Assembly (NCBI GenBank): GCA_013396755.1
Contig: VWZF01007170.1
Coordinates: 134,291 to 198,290, forward strand
Length of the DNA: 64,000 nucleotides
Origin: Sclerurus mexicanus
Taxonomy: Eukaryota; Chordata; Aves; Passeriformes; Furnariidae
Direction of reading: 5' to 3'
The notes beneath the pieces were generated by a model, which did no database searches, was not told the origin of the DNA, and saw only the letters and a program-made list of their open reading frames with translations. Shown here piece by piece: positions 35,201 to 46,200 of this stretch. How positions within the stretch are numbered: the stretch's first letter is position 1; each line of letters opens with the position of its first letter. A program made the translations under genes and the position numbers.

Positions 35201-38200
35201 CTACTCTGGTTTGGGAAGTTCAGGTGCCTTGCAGGCAAATAAGTATGACCAGGGTTCATTTCCAGGCTTACACACGGTGCATGTAGGGAAGAAGGGTTGG
35301 GATCTTTGCAAAGGGTGCAGCTTTTACAGAGAACAGAGACTGGGACACGATGAGCTGGGATGCTCTGCAGAGCCCTGGCAGCTCAGAGGGGATCTGCCAG
35401 GCTGGCTGAGTGAAACTTCAGCACCTCCAGAGCCTGAGCTGAGGCTGCTCACACCTGTCCCCAGCTCAGCTCTGGGGCTGAGACGTGTGTCAGCTCCCGA
35501 GGGGAGAAACCCCGCTGAACTGAGACTCCTGGAAGCAGGGATGTGGCAAAAGAGTCTGATGAGACGCAGGGCCAGAGGGCAATGCAGCTTGGCCAGAAGC
35601 AAAAATACTTGTATCTAAATAGTCTTTTTGTACTGGAAAATGAGCAGTGTATATTTTGAGGCAACTCTCACAATGTATGAGGGAAAAGTAATGAACAGCA
35701 GTTAGTTTTTAGTGTCTGGAGTTCTTCCATCCACAGGTTTCTGGTGATGGTTTCTGGCCGGGAGTTCTAACTGAATGTTCTGGATGTCCCTGCTCACATA
35801 CACACACAAATAACACAATATTTTGCATCTAGAGTTTTGGAATCATTTCATTCTTTCTTTTGCTGGTGGGTCAGTCACTGACTCCTGATTCTTTTCTTGC
35901 CAGTGAAGCTGTGCTGCCTCAGTGCTCCAGTTTCATGTCCATATCCTGCAAATCAAAATGGAAAATCAGAAATTCAGAAATTGTTTTTCCTACAGTCACT
36001 TTCAGGGCTGATAAGAGTGAAAGTATATTGCTTATATTCACATATTGGAGACACCCCAGTGCAGCTGCTTTTTAACTACTGTAGGCAAGGCAGTTGCAAT
36101 GGGATTTTTGATGAGGCACACAATTTTCTCCAATGCTTGGATGAAAACCTGAAGCGTTTGACAAGTGTATGACTGAGCTGATCCAGGAGCTTAGGGGCTT
36201 TTCCCCCTCATTTTTGTTCTCCTCCTGTTATTAATCTCTAGCTGCAGCTTGGTATTGCTTGTGTTTGCAAGGTTGATGTTATGTTAAAGGGAGAGAGGTC
36301 CCCTCATCTAAAAGGAAAGACGTCCTATTAAAACACACTCAGCTTCAAGAGAGAGTTCACAACTGCAAATCAAACACGAACTCCTGGTCCCCCAGGGCTT
36401 AACAGTGGCTGAAACCCAGAGTGTGACCTGAAGGGAAGGCAGGGCAGGGCAGGCCCACGGCACCTCTGAGGTCCGTGTCACGTTGTGACAGCAGTCACCA
36501 GGAATTCCACTTTGTAGGACTGCTGAGGACTGGCTGTGGTGGTGGTGGGAACACACAGCCCAACCACGCTTTTCACACAGTGCTGGAAGGTGCTTAATCA
36601 CGTGCACAGGGGGATAAAGCTTTTCATTGCAGTTATGTGATTAAAATGGTTTCAGCTGTCTGGGCTCTAACTGGTGATGTGGGGAGTGTTTTTATCTCTA
36701 AACTTTCAGTCTAGGCCACTCACAGCAATATTTCCTGTAGAACTGGTCACCAATGAACTTTGTCTGAAGAAGGCCATTTTCCCTGTGAAACAGGGACTTT
36801 TGAGCTTCTCCAAGAGATGTTTGGATGACCGGTTGATGCCTGACATGGTGAGGGAAACCTGCTGGATGTGTGCAGGTACATTGAATGGCTTCCTCTGGAC
36901 ACGATTTACCTCCAACATTTTTCTACTGGAAAAGCAGATCATACGAAACAGAAGACAGAATAACAGCTCGGAAGCTTTAAAGCCCCTGGGAATGCTTCAG
37001 TACCCCCCTGAGCACAGCATCCCTGGAGAGGTCACCACGTAGGGAACAGAGGGCGAAGGAACAGCAGCACAGCACAGGCAAACTGAAGCTCTCCAAAGGC
37101 AGACAATAGCAGCTGGGTGCTTCTGGGGTTGAGCTGTTAAATGGTCGTAGTAGCACTGAAGATCAAAACCCAAATTGTTCATTTATGGCATAGCCCATTC
37201 TAAACAAAACTCCAGAGAGTCTGAAAGTATTACAACCTGCTTATGAACTCCCATTAGCAAGTTTTTGTTTTTAATAAATAAAGTCCCATAGAAACAGAAA
37301 GTATTTACAATTAGATCAAAATTCTGAATAGAATTCACAAGAGAAAATGATATTTTTTGAGAAAATGTTTTCATATCCTTATAACAGTAATTTGTTCTAA
37401 ATTAGTACATAGCAATTGTCCATTAAGTGAACATTTTTCCCTTAAGACCTATTCTTGTAGAAAAGTATTTTAGGCAAAACTTCTTAACCATGATGTAACC
37501 GTTTAGAATCAGAACATTTCAGCGATTAGTAACTCACAGAAAAAATTAACACTTTCCATGGCTTGAGGAAAACATGATGAATAACTGTCAACATGTAAGA
37601 GAAGACAGGATGGAGGGAGAACAATATATTTTATTAGAGCAGCTTATACAGTCGAAATTAAAAGGTAGGCTTTGGGGCATTTGGTCCCTTCATCCTCATA
37701 AAGGATGACACCTGCTCCTGCAAAACTGTCTTCTCTTTCATCCTTGCACTGCTGTGATTACACCACTGCTCTCCCAGTGTATGGGTTGTGGGACTGAATG
37801 GCTTACACACTGTCCCTGCTAAACTCAAAAATATTACCCCTTGCGAGAGTTGAATGAAACTCTTTGGGTTCATGTGCTTCTGGGCCGCACAGATTGTCTC
37901 CTGTAACAAAGTACTGAACTCAGTTTCACTGTCAGAGCATCTTTTCCACTGTCCTTTCCAAATAATTTTAATATTACTTATGTAAGACCATGCCCTAGAA
38001 TTCTTTTTTTTTTGAAGCTACTTCTGAACTTCCATTTCTAGCGAAGCCAATGGGAAATTGGATTGTAGGAGAAATGCAGGCTCAGATGAACAGTGTTTGC
38101 TGTGTGTTGCTATTACAGGAATTCAGTGTTGGAGCCGTGGTCCATCTCTGTGCCATTTCCCCTTTGATACGTCCTCCTACGGGACTGGTGACCTCTGCAA

Positions 38201-39839
38201 TTTAGTAGAGGTTCTCCCACTAAGTGAGAGATGGCAAATTTTCAAATGTCCAGTGGAAAACAACTTAAAATAAGAGGAGAGAGAGTATTTTATTTTCAAT
38301 TGTAACAGCCATAAATTAGTGTGCCTGGAATTCCTGTCAGAATGTGACGCTCAGCTGGCACAACTTGCCTGTCTTGAGCTGCACAGAAAACGTGCGCTCG
38401 TGAGCATTAACATGCAACGTTCCACCGGCTTCAGGGCAATCATTTCCCAGTTACCCGAGATGATCTCACTGCAAACTCAGTAAGAACAAAGCTGTTCACT
38501 TTGGCCTCACGGTGACTTCATGTCAGTGCAATTTCACCCGTGGGCTTTAAACCATGAGGCTCAATGATCCAGTTCTCCAAACTTTCTGGTGGGCACAGCA
38601 CTTGTTACTGACCATAGGCCCAGAGGTTACCTGAAATAAGGACTGGTAAACTCTTCCAGGTGTGGAAGGCATGAGCTGAAGGGTTTATTTTAATATTTAC
38701 CACTCTCCGGTTCTTTGTTGCGTAATTTGCATCGACTTAGATTTTCCAGGTCTGCACTGGGAGCAAAGCCAGTTCACACTCCCTGAAGACCCTGCTCACA
38801 GAGAGCCCCATTACTTCTTCATCCACTTCCCTATCAACACAACGTAGCTCACTAAGTTTAAGGCACACTTCGTGCTACGTGAAATATGGACATGGGGAGG
38901 AAACCAAGGACATTCAACTGAAGGCCTCTCCTTACTTTGATATATAAATTACAGTTAGTGGCTTTTTTCCCCCAAATTCCCTCTTCTGTTCCACCACTGC
39001 AGATCACACCTGCTTGACTCTGGGGGTCACATTCCCAAACTATCAAATATGAGCAGGCAAAATGTAAATCCAAGGGAATCTCACATCAGTACCGAAAATA
39101 CCCAAAAGAGAGAGTGTAAGTAAATTTACCTACTGTGAAATTTATTCCCTCTCCTGCACTTTCCTTCCAGTGGAATTCTTAGGTGACATTATAAGGCAAC
39201 ATATGTAAGACAACTCACAATCTCCGCAGCAGTGACCATCTCCCACCACTCTTGTTGCCACTGATAAACAGCGATAGCTCGAGGCAAGCTGATGTTGCAG
39301 GATTTCCATTACAGCTTTATCTTCTCAAGAATTAAATCGAGCTGTGCTTTTTGACTATGTTGTTCAATGGTAGTTCATCAAATAATTTGGGAAGGTCTCA
39401 GGCCAAACGGTTTGTACCAACTTATTCCAACTCAGCAGTGCATATTCCTTAATTAATTCTTGAAGTGGCATCTAATTTTCGGGTTCGCCCACTAATGATG
39501 GGCCTAATTCTTACTTAGACCAAGCCCTGTCAGTGTCAAATCATATTATTGAAGGCACAAATGTTGTCAGACCTGACACTTCTAACTTTGGCCTTTCAAA
39601 CTCTCACAGAAGTTACACTAAGCTGTGATTCAATTTTATTTTGCTGCTTCCTTGGGAGCACAAAATCAAATGTAATACTTAAAATGTTGCCCTAGAAATG
39701 TTCAAGGAGAAAGATTTTTATTTAGTTGAAAATTTAACTGCATGCTTAACCAACTTGAGTGAAGCATCAATCACACTGGACAAGCAATTTTAAGAAATAA
39801 GATAGTTAAAAAATTAATTCTGAAAATACTGCCAACAAT
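32299..39839. other. Intergenic spacer downstream of PPARG
   Basis: About 7.5 kb between the CR1 tail and the PPARG 3' end. A GC-richer patch at about 34.8-35.6 kb includes the longest frame not crossed by the gap (190 codons, plus strand, 35046-35618). It has no recognisable domain and I do not call it a gene. Alternative minus-strand AATAAA-type words occur near 39717-39722, which could serve a longer PPARG 3' end. Confidence 0.65.
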
Positions 39840-40046
39840 TTCATGATATAGATATTTTTAATATTAAAAGTAAATTGTAAATGTGTCTTTATAAACAATA
39901 TGCATAAAATAGATCTACTATACTAAGCTTTCTCTTTTTAAATGCTGTTTCACAGTAATTTCTTAGGTATGCAAAGTTTTCCCTCAAAGAAATAGTGCAA
40001 TCTGAAGAACATACATTATGTCAGCGGATTAGAACTACTCTGGTCA
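39840..40046 (-). other. PPARG: PPARG 3' UTR
   Basis: A short 3' UTR of roughly 200 nt. Several blocks resemble the human PPARG 3' UTR as I remember it: a TTGCACTATT word, a GAGGGAAAA word, CCTAAGAAAT, TTACTGTGAAA, and ATTTTATGCATATTG followed by TTTATAAAGACACATTTAC. Similarity in non-coding sequence across birds and mammals suggests post-transcriptional control elements (inference). The exact end is approximate. Confidence 0.8.
39857..39862 (-). terminator. PPARG: PPARG poly(A) signal ATTAAA
   Basis: On the minus strand ATTAAA lies about 185 nt after the stop codon, within a 3' UTR segment that I recognise as close to the human PPARG 3' UTR end (TATTGTTTATAAAGACAC upstream). Cleavage is expected about 10-30 nt further on, near 39830-39845. 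Confidence 0.75.
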
Positions 40047-40294
40047 TTAATACAAGTCTTTATAGATCTCTTGTAGGAGTGGGTGAAGGCTCATGTCTGT
40101 CTCAGTTTTCTTTATGATCTGCAAGAGCTGCACGTGTTCTGTTACGATCTGTCTGAGGTCCGTCATTTTCTGGAGCAACTTTGCGAAGAGCTGTGATGAC
40201 TCCGGGTGGTTGAGCTTCAGCTGCAGCTCCAGAGCTTGCAACAGGTTGTCCTGGATGTCTTCAATGGGCTTCACATTCAACAACCCCGGGCGAT
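40047..40294 (-). CDS. PPARG: PPARG final coding exon (helices 10-12, AF-2)
   Basis: A 248-nt exon after TTTTTTCCCAG. It completes an Asp codon and encodes RPGLLNVKPIEDIQDN through LLQEIYKDLY, then TAA at 40049-40047. It contains the His of TEHVQLL and the Tyr of EIYKDLY that contact acidic ligands and hold helix 12. The sequence is essentially the vertebrate consensus, in contrast to the divergent exon 5. Confidence 0.97.
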
Positions 40295-43200
40295 CTGGGA
40301 AAAAATCGGGAGGGGTAAGTTTGTGAACGATATGGAAACACGGACCTCGCGCATTCAGTTCTTAAACATTAAACAGCATATTAAGCCTGTACCTGTGGTA
40401 CCTCCTGAGAACTGTTTGACAATCAGTCCATGTGTTTATTTGTCAGATTTGAATGGAATTTGCTCAAAGAAGTTTCAGGACTAGTCTCAGAAACGGTTCA
40501 AGCAGACACAGCTACAGGTTTGTTCTCTACTACAGAGCACTTTCCCAGTGGGAGGGAAGGGTGAGACAGAGCTGGGGGATCCGCAGTCCGTGCCAGGATT
40601 GGAACATCAACACACACTGATGGATTTGCACGTAGGCACTGCCACCACAAATGTTTCCTGCTACGGTGGATGCAAACCTACCAACATTTAAAAAAGGCAT
40701 AAATTCAACTAACCTGGAGACTTAAAAATCACAGGCTCAGTTCTCCTCCATGCCCAAACTGCAGCTGTTAAGAAGTTTCATGATGGCTTTAGCATCAGCT
40801 CCTCACTTAGGCACAGACACTTCTGGCAGTGGAGACTGATGGATGTGGCGGGTGCAGAAGATGCCTTTGCTGGGCTCATGCCAACAGACAGCTCTGCTCC
40901 GTACGGAGGAGCCTGGGGTGGATGTCTGCAGCCACAGTCGGTCACTGCCACAGCTGCCAGAGCCCAGCACCAGCCTTGGCACAGCTTCTTCTTCAGCAAG
41001 AAGCAAAGTCTTTCTTTTTTAACCACTACTATTGTCATCATAATTAGCTGGTCTGTTATTTCTGTCTGGCCCCAAATACATTCTTAAGTGGCTGCAATTA
41101 TTGTTGAACAGAATCTGTAACATTTGTTTGTCTAACTTGAGGTAATAAATCATTTGATTCTACAGCAATGAAAGTTAACAGAATGTTCAATGTCTAAGCA
41201 GTGAAAGTTGCTCACATTGTTAAAGCCTCAGATATGGCAATGACCACCATGAATTTGTTACTGCTTATCTCCTTTATACGGGGTAACACATTCTGATTAC
41301 CAGAATGCTCCATGAAAAAGGAGTCAATAATTTAAATAACATTTGCTGTCTAGCTATGAAACTAATTTTATAGGTTGATCAATAAAAAGCAATGCCTATA
41401 TCTTGCCTTAAATTACTTTCCTTAGGTAATCAAATAGTTTAATTTCAAAAAGGACAAGAGGTTGACCTCTATTAAAAACTTAAAAAGTAGGGGGTTATTT
41501 CCTGTGATCTGAGTAACCTTTCTGTGCATACAGTTCTACTAACTTGGCCTGACTCGTGCTGTACACTAGAAAAAAAGGCTGAGAGAAAACAAAGCTCTTT
41601 AGAAATACATTGGGGTTTTACTTCATGGAAAAAAACCTGCAGTGTAAACTAAAAGACCAAGTTGGCAGGAAAACAAATGAGGATACACAAGCCATGGAAA
41701 TGAAGGTCACTGATTAGGAAAGGATCCTCAGTTCTCCAAGGAGGTGAGGGCTGGGGATGGTTTTTCAGAAACAGGAATAAGGGTAACTTTGAATATGGAC
41801 CTTGATATTTATTTGCCAATGTGCTTGTATTGCAGACATCACTTATTTATCCCACTCGACAGATAACACCACACAATACGGCTCAGCAAGTCTTTGGGTA
41901 AACATCTGCAAGCAGCAAATTATCTCCAAACAAATGGTTCCTTTTTGTTCACTTCCTTTTGGCAATATTTTCAAGCACTTACTTTTTAGTTAGAGAATTT
42001 TCGATCAATGTTAGATATTTATTTTTGATTACCTGAATGCATTGCATGTGCTGCAGGATCTAGTTACCTTTTTATATGTCTCCAAAGCTCCCCAAATTTC
42101 AGTGCTTCAAAGCTGTTGATAATTTTGGGTTGCGATTGCTTTATATTTGACTTGTGTGCTGCAGATGAACTCTGAACTAGCTGGGCATGACTCAGTGTGC
42201 AGTGATACAAAAACCAAAAAGCACAAAGACTGTGGCCTCGATTTCCGCTGAGATTAATCTACATTTGCCCCCTGCTTCCCTGTGGTGGGAATTTTTAGGG
42301 TGTGAGTGTTTTGGAAAAGAATCCCAATTCACCTTGAGAGCCCAGGAGGCAACTCTGCTGAGTCTGGAACTTACCAGGGAACCCCCACATTTGGGTGCCC
42401 AAGGTCAGCTGAAATTCAGTGAGACAGTACTGGCTAAAATCCTTAAAATCCCTTGGAAACACCAGTCTAATGGTTTTATAATGACCCAGTGGAACCAGAG
42501 TCAGAAAAGATGACTATGACAAAAGCCTACGAGATCATCAGAAGTTATTTTTAAATAAGCCAATTCAAGAGGAAGGAAAATTCCCATTGAAGGCAACATG
42601 GATTTTTCATGAATGAGAACTTCAGGATATGGACAGTATTTTTTGGGTGTTGACAGTTCGCAATACTTTCTCAGTAAAAATTTCTTGCAGAGGAAAATGC
42701 TGTTTCTGTTCCAAGAAACTTATCTAAATCAGGAAAGAAGGAAATAAGAGGCAGAAGCTTTAACATCCAGCTATTATGGTATATTGCAAGCTGTTAAGAT
42801 GCATTTGGTTACGTACCAAAAGCTGTGATTTGTGTAGTGAAAAGCTGCAGAGAGATGTGGCTCGTAGAAAAAATGACAAAGGAAATGATTAGCAGTAAAC
42901 CTCGGGAAACATTCAGAGAACGGGAAGAAACAGAAATGGGAGTGTGAAATTAGATATGACTTTGAAGAGGCTAAAACAGCCCCAAAAGTGCTGTTTGAAA
43001 GCTCACAGAGAGAACTGCAAAGGGAACTGATGAGGGCAGGGAAACACAAAACCAGGGAGCTGTAGCAGGACTTTCTTACGATACAATGAAATTTAGTGAC
43101 AGAGGGCCAAAGAGTTGAAATGATTAAGGTGAGAGAGAATGAAAAGTGATTTGGACACCACTTTTAACCCTCTCTGATACACAAGATCATTGTTTGAAGT

Positions 43201-46200
43201 TTTTTATGAGCTATTTGTGACTGTGCCAAGAGACTACCGTGTCTCCTTCCTTCCATTTCTTAATCCAGATTTTCCTTATGTTTTCATTCATTGGCACACA
43301 GCTGCTTCTTTTGGTTTGAAAATTCTGCAGGAAGCTCTCCTAAGTCAGAAAATGTTCCCAGGGACGGGGAAAGGCCGATTGCCCCAGAGTTCTGAGTGTC
43401 CACAGCACCACTTCGTGTAAACTGATGTTCTTTTCTATCTTGGGGGAAAATACTTTGTTTATTTACTTACAGATTTGGATGCTTCTTTCATGTTTCCTAA
43501 CAATAATTACAATACTTTTTTGTGTTCCTCACACATGAAATTGCCATCTGCATGTCTCTACATTTTAGTATCTTTGAATAAGCGCATTTTTCATTTAAAT
43601 ACGCATTCTAAAATCTTACTATGGTAAATCAGGCAAAGATGTGGCTGAGTGAACCACTGTGCCACTGCTGCTGCTGAGGCAGATGCGACTCAGCAGTTTG
43701 AGGCAGATGTGAGTCAGCAGTTTGAGGGTTTTCTTCTGAGACTGTCACAAGTATTGTAGTCACCAGGCTTTTGGTTCAAAGCCTGCAGGGATTGTCTGCA
43801 GTTCTTGGGCTGATTACGAAACGTTTCTTTGTTCTAACAGAGAGCAGGATTTGTGTAGCAGTCGAATATGAACTATTTCTTGGTACTATTCAGTGATAAA
43901 CCTGTAAATTTTGCTGATCTCAGAATGCAGCCAAATTCCTGAACACAGTGTTTGAAGAAGCAGCAGGGAGTTGAGGCTTTAAATTTTCTGTAAAGAAAAC
44001 ACTCAGAAAAGAGAAAAGTGAATGCAGCAACATCTCTGAACTCAAAGACTGGTTTTATTGCACCCGGGCTAGCAGAATCTGGGACTTTAAAGGTATATCC
44101 TGCCACAAACACTGCTGTATCCCAAACACTGCAGAAGATAACATACCAAAGTTCAATCCATGACATGTAAACATCCTCCAACATTCCCTTTTGAGCTTTT
44201 TGTGTATTTGACACCAACCTGCTTGAGTGAATTTGCTCTGTTTATAAATCTGGCCTATCCCAATAAGGTTTGGAGTATTTTCTTTCCTGCCCAAACAGAG
44301 ACATCCAACTCGTTCTCCTTAAAGCTTCTTCTTATGAAGATTTCATTTTCAGCTCAGATACATATAAACGTTTTAAAGATGCCTGAAGTTCTTTAGCACA
44401 GCACTCACCACTGACGGTGGGCGTGTGTCAGTGGCCCAGAGGAATCCAGCGGGGAGGGAGAAAACCTCCTACAATAAAGCCTGCCAAATCTCACTTACCC
44501 AAAGTGTATCTCGCAAAGTTACCACAACTGAAAGGACGCTGTAAGGAGAGTTTGGCGTTGCTGTTAACGGCAGGAAACATTTCTGTTGTACAAGGGAGGT
44601 GCCGCCACTGCTGACACACAGTCCCTCTGCCTCACCACCACTGAATCCAGAATGCAAGAACTGGTTTGCCATTTGCATTGTTTTATAGCACCAACAGTAA
44701 GAGCAACTCTTTGGCTTTGTGGTGATGAGTTCAGAGTCCCGTTTGGAGTGGCTGAGACAGAGTGAGGCTGCACTGAGCAGCTCAGGGGCAGCAAAGCCAG
44801 CAGCTGTGGCAGTGGGAGTGCTTCCATTCTGTTGCTGTCACAGTTAATTTGTCAGCCTCCTACTGTTCTTACATGGACTTCTTGCCTTTTTATGTAACAT
44901 GCAAAAACAGCTGTTTCAATATCAAAAGGCTGAACTGTTTTATAGGATTTGTGGCAAATTCCAAACACTTCACAATGAAAAGCTTTCTACATGTAATGTT
45001 CCAGCTGGAATTATCTTTCTCTTTCCCTTCTCTTCTTCTTTGTAGAGCTGCACGAGAGCCAGCACCCCTGAGCAAGCAGAACTAACATAATTTCACCAGG
45101 TAATGACAGATTCACTTATAATTAGAGCATCAGGCTGGATCTCTTTCGGTTTCACAAACTTGTTTTCGTATAAAGATATTGGTACGCAGGATTTCTTGAA
45201 GTGATTTAAACATTGCAGTATTCCTGCAGCTAGCAAAGTCCTCAAGCTAATATGAACTGGTTCTGAAATCTTGTTTCAGTGAAATCATCCTGGTTGTATA
45301 TTCATCCAGTTCTTACATAAATACAGTTTTGCAAGGTCAGAGCTCTTCCAGAAACAAGAGCGTGTGAGACAGCTGAGACACAGGACTTCAGTTCCATTCC
45401 ACATGAGGTATTACAGTCCCACATTCAGATCCGTGTCATATCTGACTCTCAAATCCACGAGAAAAGCCACTCTCTAGCTGGCAACAAAGCTTTTTCAAAA
45501 TTGTTTTCAAAATATAAACTCAGTTTTTACAAGTAGCTATGGTGCTTTTTTGGAGAAAGAACAGTTCTGAATAAAGACAGTGAGATTTTTGTTATCAAGA
45601 AATTAAAGGATTTTCCTAGAAAGGACTGATTTTATATATTTATATGGATTTGCTTCAGAGACTTAAGAACAAGTGATTAAAAATCAGAAGTTCTTTACAG
45701 ATCTCTGTTTACAAATTATTCCCAAAAAGAAAAAAGACTATTGATAAATCCAGTTCAACACAGTCAATTCCATTATGTGGATTGTTGTCCTCCTGCATTC
45801 CAAACTGTCAGATTATTCACATCGTACCAATTTCCTTCAACACAAACCAAACACTGCTGAAGACATGGCTTTGCAGGCTGCCAGTCCCCTTTCTCCACTT
45901 AGCAGTGAATTTTGAGAGGCCTTTTTCTCATCTGTCAAAGTTAAATATATTACAAAATGCAAAACACTGGCATGTTTTGCATAGCGCCCTAATAGGTTTG
46001 TATAATTTCTCCTCCCCCATCTAAGCCAACAGAAAATACACCAGCAATGTATTTTCCCTTCCTGAATTAATGCAGAGTCCTCAGGGATCATCGTGGTCAA
46101 AGGTTTGCACAAGGAAATGTCTTCTGGGAACTCGACTTGTTTGAAGTGGAAGAAACCATATTGTGATACCACATTTTTACTGAATGAAACACAATGCCAG

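Noticed and set aside
35046..35618. 190-codon plus-strand frame
   Set aside because: No recognisable domain or splice-supported structure. Its composition follows the local GC rise. Kept as a low-interest observation only.
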